From: an uncultured Flavobacteriales bacterium
GTDB taxonomy: Bacteria > Bacteroidota > Bacteroidia > Flavobacteriales_G > Salibacteraceae
Direction of reading: 5' to 3'
Assembly: GCA_937121175.1 (NCBI GenBank)
Contig: CAKZKD010000006.1
Coordinates: 52,838 to 116,837, forward strand
DNA: 64,000 bases
Part shown: positions 52,729-60,613 of the stretch, piece by piece
How the letters are laid out: each line of letters starts with the position of its first letter
Position numbering within the stretch: position 1 is the first letter of the stretch
Position numbers and translations under genes: made by a program
Notes under the pieces: model-generated
What the model saw: only the letters and a program-made list of their open reading frames with translations
Told to the model about the DNA's origin: nothing
Database searches by the model: none

Positions 52729-53276
52729 TATAACATCGTTACTAAATTGAAATACAGAGGAATTCAAGAAGAACAAGCGCAGCGACTCACGAACCGTTAG
52801 CTCGGCGAAGCCTGTACCTTTAAAAATGAACATGACATGAGTAAAAAAGCTCCACGCTCATGCCCAGTTTGCCCGCATTTTCTTCTGGCTCACGCTCGGG
52901 TTTCAAATTGGAATTGTACCAAAATTTCAAATTTCTTAAATCAATTAAAAATAAAAAAATCGAATTATTAAAATTTATGAGGAATTTGAATTTCTGAATT
53001 CTAAGATTTAAAAAAGTAATTATTTATGGGGAAAATGTGGGGAATTTATTTTTTCGATAAAAAACAGACAGCCAGACAGTTACAGTATTCTGTTTTACCT
53101 TAAATATTTTGAATTTTAAATTTACAGGGAATTCCTAATTCTGAATTCTAAAAATTGAGAATTCAATTAAATATGGGGAAAATATGGGGAATTACTTTTT
53201 TCTAATTCCCTTGAATTCAGAATTTTAAAAAATTCGAATTTCCTGAATTCTAAGAATTTTGAATTTTATGGGGAAT
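52729..53276. repeat. Gene-free stretch with low-complexity GAATTC-rich DNA
   Basis: 52729-52920 contains scattered fragments of the dispersed repeat. 52920-53276 is extremely AT-rich and built from degenerate short units: variants of TCTGAATTCTAA, GGGGAAAATGTGGGGAATT and TTTTGAATTTT, with at least six GAATTC hexamers. There is no ORF. It sits directly after the stop of the defence operon on the minus strand. Confidence 0.7.
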
Positions 53277-55019
53277 TTATTCATTTGGAAGTTCGCCTCT
53301 TTTTTGCATTTCTTCAACACCTAATTGAATAACACGTTCAAAAAGCTTTATGCTTTCATTCATTTGACCTCCTTGTACATAATAAGTCCCTTTACCCGTC
53401 CCTTTTTGCTCCAGTGCACCAGAGTCTACAAGTTTTTTTACCAAGTATTTCACTTGATCTCTTGATTGATATGATTTGAGTAATTCTTCCAATTCACCAA
53501 CTTTTGCTCTCCCAAATTCTTGAATATGATTTATGACAATTAAATTAAGTTGGAATTCGCTGAAATTTTTCTTTTGACTATACTCACTTTCTTTACCAGT
53601 AAATTGAAAATATTCTTTTGAAAGTATATATCGCTGAGATCTTGTTTTTCCTACCCTTTCAATAAGCCCTTCATTTTCTAATTTTTGGAAGACAGGCATA
53701 TTCATGTCTACTTTAAATCCTTTTCTTACCTCATTTAGTCCAATAACTTCCTGAACTCCTAAACGGTCTTCTTCGCCTCTAGAACTCTGTATGCTCCGAA
53801 TGAACAATGCGAAACCCTTATCTTCTACCGATGCCGATAAACGTAATTCAACTTGGAAATTATCTGAATGAGAGTAATCAGGTGCCGGTTTAGCCTCTGA
53901 AAGAGTTTGATAATAAATTTTATCTACCCCTTGGCCACTGCGCTCAACAATTCCCGTTTTAGCGAGTACATCAGATAACAATCTATTTCTAGGAGTACTA
54001 CTTACCGTGAGTAAATTCTCGACGGTAACACCTAATGGAAATCCCCCAGGGCTTATGATATGCAGTTCATTATCAAACTGCTTAATATTTACCTCACTTG
54101 ATTTTGTGTAATCCCGATGAGCTATTGCATTGTTTAATGCCTCACGAATAACTTCTCTATTAAAATATGGAATATCGAAAATGAAAGCTCCTTGTTGAAC
54201 AGGTATACTTCCATTTCTAACGTCGATAGCTTCCCAAAGCATATCAATTGATTTAAAGAAAGGCTCATCAATTTCAATTCGTTGGTCAAAATTTATTTGA
54301 GTGCTTGACTTACGATATTCTAGATTGAATTTAGTCTGAGGTAAATATTTTTGAATTGATTCTTTTGAACCCACTAATATAAGTGAGGCATAGTTTAGTT
54401 TTTCATTTACCAGCAACCCAAGGTCGCTTAAAGATTGCTCATTGGAAAGAGTAAGAAACTGGGGGTTACGCTGTTTTCTAGAATAGGCCTCTTTAAGGTT
54501 TTGAATGGCCTCTACATCTAAGTCTTCGGTTTTAAGGTTTGGACAAATTTTAGATGAAAAGTCAGGCTCAGTTTCAGATAAGATTTTGAATGTCTCATCA
54601 TCGGACATGTTACGAAGACTGTCTCCTGTTCTCATTAAAGCCACTCCTTCAAATTTCAGGATTCTTCCTACCGACCTAGAAGGAATAGAAACAACCACTA
54701 CCCTTTTACCATTAGAATCAAACAATTCTTCAATATGAACACGAATGGACAATTTTTCATAAATGGCATCCTCCATTTCTCCCATCTCATTTTTCAGAAA
54801 CTGAGAGCCAACTACTTTATGGGGATGTTTGTCTGCCATTCCAAAGACCACGCGACCACCACCTTCGTTAGCAAGAGCTACAACATAACCCAGTAGACAT
54901 TTTCTCCTTTCCTTAGGATCAGAATGACTACCTCCATTCCAAGGGAAGTTCTTAGAGGCTTCTTTGAATTCTACTTTATCCTCAGACTCTCGTAGTTGCT
55001 GAAGTTCTTTTAAGGTCAT
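53277..55019 (-). CDS. AlbA_2 (Schlafen-like) ATP-binding protein with HATPase_c_4 and winged helices
   Basis: 580 residues: AlbA_2 domain at about 10-130 (EDKVEFKEASKNFPWNGG, ALANEGGGRVVFGM), then HATPase_c_4 (REALNNAIAHRDYTKSSEV, LHIISPGGFPLG, GIVERSGQGVDKIY; about 300-390), then winged-helix segments (about 430-480 and 505-560). Proteins of this layout are often regulators or accessory factors in defence islands. It is the last gene of the unit 3 operon, 2 bp after the cyclase stop, so it may regulate the operon or be a further immune component. Confidence 0.85.
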   Translation of the reverse strand: MTLKELQQLRESEDKVEFKEASKNFPWNGGSHSDPKERRKCLLGYVVALANEGGGRVVFGMADKHPHKVVGSQFLKNEMGEMEDAIYEKLSIRVHIEELFDSNGKRVVVVSIPSRSVGRILKFEGVALMRTGDSLRNMSDDETFKILSETEPDFSSKICPNLKTEDLDVEAIQNLKEAYSRKQRNPQFLTLSNEQSLSDLGLLVNEKLNYASLILVGSKESIQKYLPQTKFNLEYRKSSTQINFDQRIEIDEPFFKSIDMLWEAIDVRNGSIPVQQGAFIFDIPYFNREVIREALNNAIAHRDYTKSSEVNIKQFDNELHIISPGGFPLGVTVENLLTVSSTPRNRLLSDVLAKTGIVERSGQGVDKIYYQTLSEAKPAPDYSHSDNFQVELRLSASVEDKGFALFIRSIQSSRGEEDRLGVQEVIGLNEVRKGFKVDMNMPVFQKLENEGLIERVGKTRSQRYILSKEYFQFTGKESEYSQKKNFSEFQLNLIVINHIQEFGRAKVGELEELLKSYQSRDQVKYLVKKLVDSGALEQKGTGKGTYYVQGGQMNESIKLFERVIQLGVEEMQKRGELPNE

Positions 55020-55021
55020 AT

Positions 55022-55786
55022 CTATTTGATTTTATAGGCTTTAAACTTATATCTAGAACTTCCAAGATTGAAAAAGCTGATTTTTCCATCATCGGATTTG
55101 GGCCAATACAAATTCAAACGTTCATCAATTTTTATCTCGTTGATACCGTCTGCAATTTTGGATGCTCTGTAAACACATTCACCTATAGCTTTGGGGTGTA
55201 AGTTTTTACCTCTTCCAATTAATGTAACTATTGCCTTGCTATATGCCATCCCTATTCCCATTTCTATTGACGGAAGTACATATCTACTTGAGAGAATATT
55301 ATTGATAATAGATAGACCATTATACATGTAATAATTCGCCGAATTGTATGCATTGTAAACGTCTTGACCTGGCTCATTTTCTTCCTGTTTGAACAACGCC
55401 AAATAACCATCTCCCAAATATTCAGTTATTCCTCCATTATAATGTTCAATAATAACAGCTCCAGCAGTATTAATCGCAGTAGTCTCAAACAATACTCTTT
55501 GTAATTGACTAGCCTTGGCCGGGGGACCTATTCTTTGGATTAGATGTTTAGTCGAACCACGAATATCTAATACTTGAGCAACAAACTGTGCAACTTGTGG
55601 CTTTCCTTCTTCAATAAAAGCGAAGCCCGGTATTTTTGTTTCCACAGGCTTAGAACCACTAAATGCGACTACTTCATCTAGTCCTTCTAAGCTTTTTTCG
55701 AAATGGTGACCTACTTCATCCCAAATGGCTTCTGCTTTATCCAGCGCGTTGTTTACTTCCTTTCTGACTTTTTCGTCTAAGCTCAT
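55022..55786 (-). CDS. pycC: Pycsar-type class III nucleotide cyclase
   Basis: 254 residues from the ATG at 55786, which overlaps the effector stop (TAATG). A helical N-terminal region precedes the cyclase domain. Metal-binding motifs are intact: QVLDIRGSTKHL (Asp74) and YLGDGYLALF (Asp126), followed by MGIGMAYSKAIV and CVYRASKIA. Stand-alone cyclases coupled to a small TM protein are the Pycsar arrangement, making cCMP or cUMP upon phage infection. Base specificity cannot be read here. Its neighbours are the effector gene before it and the AlbA_2 gene after. Confidence 0.8.
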   Translation of the reverse strand: MSLDEKVRKEVNNALDKAEAIWDEVGHHFEKSLEGLDEVVAFSGSKPVETKIPGFAFIEEGKPQVAQFVAQVLDIRGSTKHLIQRIGPPAKASQLQRVLFETTAINTAGAVIIEHYNGGITEYLGDGYLALFKQEENEPGQDVYNAYNSANYYMYNGLSIINNILSSRYVLPSIEMGIGMAYSKAIVTLIGRGKNLHPKAIGECVYRASKIADGINEIKIDERLNLYWPKSDDGKISFFNLGSSRYKFKAYKIK

Positions 55787-56385
55787 TATAAGTTGATTTT
55801 TATTACATAGTACGCCCATGAACCAATTCCCGTTACCATTGAAAATAACATTAGATTTAACGCATATCGTTGACGTTTAATTTTCAAATCTCTTATGAAT
55901 ACCAATTTAGCTTGTTCATAAGCCAATTCTTGTATTATAAGGGACTCATCCATTCCATTAACTCGTGTGAACTCCATCTCCTTAATTGTCTTGGGTTCTA
56001 TACCTTTCGTAAATAACAACTGAAACCACGAAATCTTGAAATATTCGGCTCCATAAAAATTTCCTGAAATTTTTACGTTTTCGCTTTTTACAAAACTCGA
56101 AGGGTTTTCTATACTTCGTATACCGGTAACTGTAAAGACAAAACTTACTAGCCAACTAAGTGCAAAAACGCACAGAATAGCAAAACCAAAAAAGGAAGAA
56201 GCTTCATGTATTTTTTTAAAAACTGTAACCAGCATTGGAAGCTGAGTAATTGGAAGAATCAATAGCGCGATAGTAGCAAAGAATTTGGCATCAATTGCTC
56301 TGATAGTTCCTTGTATGTCTAGAATAGAATTGTATAAATATTCAATTCCATTTCCCTCTATCATTTTTTTTTCTTTATCGCACAT
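55786..56385 (-). CDS. Pycsar TM effector (PycTM-like)
   Basis: 199 residues. The N-terminal helix carries IRAIDAKFFATIALLIL, like the D-x-KA signature of the DUF5706/PycTM family at the start of the first transmembrane helix (about 34-55). Further helices are at about 65-88 and 172-195, with a cytoplasmic domain between. Members are thought to depolarise the inner membrane when they sense the cyclic pyrimidine nucleotide. It is translationally coupled to the cyclase and starts 7 bp after the restriction gene. Confidence 0.75.
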   Translation of the reverse strand: MCDKEKKMIEGNGIEYLYNSILDIQGTIRAIDAKFFATIALLILPITQLPMLVTVFKKIHEASSFFGFAILCVFALSWLVSFVFTVTGIRSIENPSSFVKSENVKISGNFYGAEYFKISWFQLLFTKGIEPKTIKEMEFTRVNGMDESLIIQELAYEQAKLVFIRDLKIKRQRYALNLMLFSMVTGIGSWAYYVIKINL

Positions 56386-56392
56386 AACTTAA

Positions 56393-59300
56393 TTAATTTA
56401 ACTCCCCTCCCACTATCTTAATTTCCTCCTCATTCAAACCATAAAGCTCATAAACCATTTGGTCTATTTCTCTTTCTGTTTTATTAATTTCAACCTTTAA
56501 GGTTTGGACTTCCGCTTTTTTGGTTTCAAAAACTTCCATCCATTCTATTTCATCTGATTTGGTTAGCTTCTCTCCCCCACTCTTTTTTATAGCTTTATTG
56601 AGTTCTTTGATAAAATCCCCGAACTCTAATTCGTCCCAATTTTGAAGTTTCCTAGGAAGTTTTTCTATTGAATATTGAGACTGGAGGTAATTCGTAAATT
56701 TTGAAATAACCATTTGGGCTTTCGATGTATTTCCAATTATTCCATCAGCCAATTCTTCGAACAATAGTTCATTCGTTAATTTTGGAATCGGGATTTGCTC
56801 AATATATTGAGGCTTCATCTCGATATAACCTCCACTTCTAACCACACAGATAGATTTAAGGAAGAACCATGAGATTTTAGAGTTTAAAATACAGAGAATG
56901 GTTTTGTTTTTCGAAGGAAGAACTACTGAAGGTGCATTTATATAATGACCTTCAATATCGATACTAAATTTATTGGTTGATTGTAGATTTGGCCAAGTGA
57001 TTTTTGTACTTTCAAATATTCTATAGTAATCTACAGAATCTTGAATTTCAAACCATTTATACGGTCCTGGTTTCCTTCCAATTTTAATTTCTGTGGAATT
57101 TCGTGGAGTCAACCTTTCTTTATTAATCTCAAGATATTCTTTAATTGCCGGGTAGTTGTCAATTTTTGTACCTCGACGAGTAAAAATTATGTATTTGTTT
57201 ATTTTAGATGAATACCACTTGCTTTGATCAACACCTTCAAAAAAAGGCTTGATTAAATCTTTGGAAGAAGAATGTTTCTCTTCCAACATTTGTTTAGTTG
57301 ATCGATCAATAATAAAGGCATCGTTAAATCCTGTAACAATTCCACGGAATGACTTTCCAAATTGTTCGCGAAGGGATTTATTTGCTCGAATTTTTCCAAG
57401 AAGTTTGTTTTCCTGTACGGAATGAAAATTCCAACTATCGGAATTCAAAGAAGCTTGTTCGACTCTAACTGAATTTATTTGCTCAATATCTATGACCTTA
57501 TTATGAAGTCTCTTTGGCACTTTTACATATTGAAATGTACTTGCTTTAGCTACTTCATTATTGACTATCAAAATAACAGGATAGGTAGTTGCTCCTTCAA
57601 AAACCTGTACTTCGGTAAAATCAATGTACGTGTTAAATGAAATCTTATTGGACAGATATTCACGCAATTTTTTACCAGCTTTAGTCTTATCGAAAGTATT
57701 AGATATAAAGCCAAATACACCTTTTGGTTTTATTAGTCGAAAAGATTTTTCATAGAAATAGGCAAACAAATCGCTTGTCCCTTCATAAACAGAGTAATTT
57801 CTTTCAAGATAAGGCTTGATATCACTTAACAACTCTTGCCTTACATAAGGTGGATTCCCAATCACAACATCAAATCCACCTTTGTCAATTACTTTTGGGA
57901 ATTCATGTTCCCATTTAAAAGCCTTGTCGCCTGCAACAGCCCTACTGTCAATTAGTGAATTACCACATTTAATGTTGTTGTTAAGGTCGTTGAGTTTTCG
58001 GCGCGGCTGTGCTGTTCGCAGCCAAAGTGAGAGTTTTGCAATCTCCACAGATTCTTCATTGATATCCACCCCATAAATGTTGTTTTCGAGAATGGTATTC
58101 TCGATGTCCTGAAAAATCATGGGTGTTCCTGATAAACGAGCATTTAATTCATCGAGGTCCTCATGTTCTTTTATCAGAAAGTCTAATGCTTGGTTTAAGA
58201 AAGCACCAGAACCACAAGCAGGGTCACAAATTGAAATTTGAAGAAGCCAATTACGATAAGAATCAAGTATATCTTGCAATTCCCGTAATTTGTTTATGCT
58301 TCTTCCTTTTCGCTTTTTTAAATACTCGTCTTCAACTAAGCCAAATTCCTTTTTCTTTTCTTCACAGAGCTTCCCGACAGTGTTATCAACTATGTATTTG
58401 GTTATGTATTTTGGGGTGTAGAATACGCCGTCTTTTTTTCGTTTGGTTGTTTGCTTTTCAAAGTCCGTTCCTTCTATTTCTGCATTTACACTTTCAATTT
58501 CGTTTAATGAGTTTTCGAAAATGTGTCCGAGAATGTTTACCCCTACCTCGCTTACAAAGTCATAATTCGATAATGTCTTGGTGTGATTGAAAAGTAGTTC
58601 ATCGTCAATAACTAAACTATCTAGGACTCCATCGGGTTTAAATAGCCCTCCATTATACGCGAAAATTTCAGCTGATTTATCTGTGCCTTTTCTACCAGTA
58701 TCTAAGTAATTGAAGTATTTGACATAGCGTTTATAAAGTGGCACATACTCATCTAATTCTTTGAGTTTATTCCATTGTTCTAGAATTTTTACCGTTGAAT
58801 TAGGAGGCAGCAATCCCCTATTCTCAGCAAAGAATATGAAGAGGAATCGATCGATTAGTTTTTGAGACTTTTTAAAAAGGGTGAGTTTTATGTTTTTGAT
58901 AGCCCTTGTTTCGTCTTCCTTTTGCAATTCGCTTCGAAACACGTCTCTATTAACATTGTTCTTTACCAAGTCACGGTATAATTCTCTTTTAAACTGAGAA
59001 TAGTCCTTATAAAACTCTTTGGTTATTGATTCTTCTTTTACAACTGAAGCTTTTTTTAATTGAAGGGGTAAATCATTTAGTATGTTTTGGCGGTAAATGC
59101 ACAAATACAAGAGCTTGAATTGCTCCGCTGTAAGGTGGAACAAATCGAATTCTTCAAAATCAACTGCATTTTCGATATAGAATCGAAGCTTTTCGAAATT
59201 GGAAGTAATCACATAAACACACTTAGGTTGATTGGCTTTATAATCGAAGGCTTGCTTTCTGACCTTTTCTAAATCCTTTGTTTTGGTTCCTTTAAGTTCA

Positions 59301-59602
59301 ATTACTCCAATTGCGTTTCCACTCTTTAAAATGGCTCCATCGGCTTTATTGGCTCCTGTTTGATTTTTGAATTCAGTTGTTAGGTTGAAGTTTGGGTTTG
59401 GATTTAAGGTATAACCAAATACCGCAACGAATAATTCTCTAAGAAAGCCTTCTTGGAATTGTTCTTCCTTACTTTCCCGAATGTTCTTTTGAATCGTTGG
59501 GTTGTGAAAGTATTTCGTGAATTTCTTATAGGCTTTTTCAACTGCTTCGTTGTCTTGTTGAGCTAGGTAATTGTTAAGTACGGATTTTTGAAATAATGAC
59601 AT
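56393..59602 (-). CDS. Type IIG-like restriction-modification enzyme (Eco57I/TaqI-C family)
   Basis: 1,069 residues. An N-terminal PD-(D/E)XK nuclease (NKADGAI with Asp88; IGVIELKGTK with Glu102 and Lys104) is followed by a helical region and an N6-adenine methyltransferase: motif I SICDPACGSGAFL, motif IV VVIGNPPYVRQE. The C-terminal part is a TaqI-C-like target recognition domain (about 770-1000) and a coiled tail. Cleavage, methylation and specificity in one chain fit type IIG. It overlaps the upstream nuclease-like gene by 1 bp. Confidence 0.88.
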   Translation of the reverse strand: MSLFQKSVLNNYLAQQDNEAVEKAYKKFTKYFHNPTIQKNIRESKEEQFQEGFLRELFVAVFGYTLNPNPNFNLTTEFKNQTGANKADGAILKSGNAIGVIELKGTKTKDLEKVRKQAFDYKANQPKCVYVITSNFEKLRFYIENAVDFEEFDLFHLTAEQFKLLYLCIYRQNILNDLPLQLKKASVVKEESITKEFYKDYSQFKRELYRDLVKNNVNRDVFRSELQKEDETRAIKNIKLTLFKKSQKLIDRFLFIFFAENRGLLPPNSTVKILEQWNKLKELDEYVPLYKRYVKYFNYLDTGRKGTDKSAEIFAYNGGLFKPDGVLDSLVIDDELLFNHTKTLSNYDFVSEVGVNILGHIFENSLNEIESVNAEIEGTDFEKQTTKRKKDGVFYTPKYITKYIVDNTVGKLCEEKKKEFGLVEDEYLKKRKGRSINKLRELQDILDSYRNWLLQISICDPACGSGAFLNQALDFLIKEHEDLDELNARLSGTPMIFQDIENTILENNIYGVDINEESVEIAKLSLWLRTAQPRRKLNDLNNNIKCGNSLIDSRAVAGDKAFKWEHEFPKVIDKGGFDVVIGNPPYVRQELLSDIKPYLERNYSVYEGTSDLFAYFYEKSFRLIKPKGVFGFISNTFDKTKAGKKLREYLSNKISFNTYIDFTEVQVFEGATTYPVILIVNNEVAKASTFQYVKVPKRLHNKVIDIEQINSVRVEQASLNSDSWNFHSVQENKLLGKIRANKSLREQFGKSFRGIVTGFNDAFIIDRSTKQMLEEKHSSSKDLIKPFFEGVDQSKWYSSKINKYIIFTRRGTKIDNYPAIKEYLEINKERLTPRNSTEIKIGRKPGPYKWFEIQDSVDYYRIFESTKITWPNLQSTNKFSIDIEGHYINAPSVVLPSKNKTILCILNSKISWFFLKSICVVRSGGYIEMKPQYIEQIPIPKLTNELLFEELADGIIGNTSKAQMVISKFTNYLQSQYSIEKLPRKLQNWDELEFGDFIKELNKAIKKSGGEKLTKSDEIEWMEVFETKKAEVQTLKVEINKTEREIDQMVYELYGLNEEEIKIVGGELN

Positions 59603-60231
59603 TATTCTACTCCTTCAAAAAATTGTACTGCAAAATCACAAAAGTCAATTATCACTTTCTTATCTAATTCAAATTCTTTTCTTGAACCCAAATAATTCCT
59701 TGAAGTTGGTGTTATTTCTTTTCCTTCCTCCAATTCTTTTACTGAAATACATTTTATGTGTTTCTTGCTCACAAGAATAATATAGGCGTTTCCATATGGG
59801 TAATCTTTAGGTAAATGTTTAGGCAAGAATTCTCCACTTTTTCTAAATTTCACTTCTATAAAAAACACTTCGTTGGTTTTAGGATTTTGGATTACGAAGT
59901 CAGGCATTCTGCGGATTTCAGTAGCTACTTCGCTTTTCACACCCTTAAGCAGCTCCATAATACCTGGAATAGTATTTTCCATTCCATATCTAAAAACATT
60001 ATATCCTAAAGAAAGGAATAGCTCTTGAATTAAAGTCTCAGCTATTCTACCCTTAATCATGTTGTATCGGTAGTTGCGTTCTTTATCTGTTAACCCGTCA
60101 TCGTCTCGTTTCGAGGTTATTTTTACCTCATTACTTACAACTTCTTTTTTGTTGTCTTTTTTCTTGTAACATTTTAAGCAAAGTCCTCCATTGAACTTCG
60201 TAAAATCTCCACAATTAATACATTCTGCCAT
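59602..60231 (-). CDS. Zinc-ribbon PD-(D/E)XK nuclease-like protein
   Basis: 209 residues. The N-terminus has CINC (4-7) and CLKC (18-21), a small zinc ribbon. A central region has AETLIQELFLSLGYNVF then RRMPDFVI (Asp111) and VFFIEVKFRKSG (Glu126, Lys128), the PD-(D/E)XK pattern. It is probably a second DNA-cleaving or DNA-binding subunit of the restriction module. It is the first gene of the five-gene operon and lies about 130 bp downstream (on its strand) of the repeat left arm. No family name is recognised. Confidence 0.7.
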   Translation of the reverse strand: MAECINCGDFTKFNGGLCLKCYKKKDNKKEVVSNEVKITSKRDDDGLTDKERNYRYNMIKGRIAETLIQELFLSLGYNVFRYGMENTIPGIMELLKGVKSEVATEIRRMPDFVIQNPKTNEVFFIEVKFRKSGEFLPKHLPKDYPYGNAYIILVSKKHIKCISVKELEEGKEITPTSRNYLGSRKEFELDKKVIIDFCDFAVQFFEGVE

Positions 60232-60360
60232 CCTAGTTTTTATGTTCTTTTCCAGCCCTAAAGCTGAATTGATTTAGAGTTGGATTGAGAAAACCAAATT
60301 AGACCATAATCACCTTTTAAAAAAACGACTAAAACATTTGTAGTGAGTCTAAATAAAACC

Positions 60361-60554
60361 ACTTCACACACAATGCCTCCACCTTGTTTCGGACATTAAG
60401 TGTTACGTTTGATTAGGGTTTTCGTAAGAGATTTTTTTTCCAAGAATGGAGATTAAGATAGAAGGAAAGAAAACCTTTCACTAGCCTCCTTTCCCCTTGG
60501 CAGTTTCGGGAAGACCCGAAGCTTACTTTAACATAATGCGAGTCCATTATAGGA
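60361..60554. repeat. Dispersed repeat copy D (left arm + core only)
   Basis: Starts CTTCACACACAATGCCTCC, contains GTTACGT and AAAACCTTTCACTAGCCT as in B and C, and ends in the core (60527-60554). Similarity to B and C stops at ATAGGA; the right arm is absent and the terminator of the next T9SS gene follows at once. Confidence 0.75.
60527..60554. repeat. Core site D
   Basis: TTAACATAATG, spacer CGAGTCC, ATTATAGGA. It is the last shared base block of the array. Confidence 0.65.
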
Positions 60555-60556
60555 TA

Positions 60557-60583
60557 TTTTAATATGCTGGGAGCATATTAAAA
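60557..60583 (-). terminator. Perfect hairpin after T9SS gene
   Basis: TTTTAATATGCT and AGCATATTAAAA are perfect 12-bp arms with a GGG loop. It lies 30 bp beyond the stop of the minus-strand gene at 60614; the T-rich end suits termination in either direction. Confidence 0.7.
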
Positions 60584-60613
60584 GAGTTCATGTAACTAGT
60601 TATTGGGTATTGT

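Noticed and set aside
58123..58590. 155-codon plus-strand frame inside the restriction gene
   Set aside because: Antisense shadow; Cys/Leu/Arg-rich composition as expected from reverse-complemented coding sequence.
30152..60554. Classical integron cassette array
   Set aside because: No integron integrase; units are 9-13 kb multi-gene operons and the core does not match the GTTRRRY/RYYYAAC attC ends, though a mechanistic analogy remains possible.
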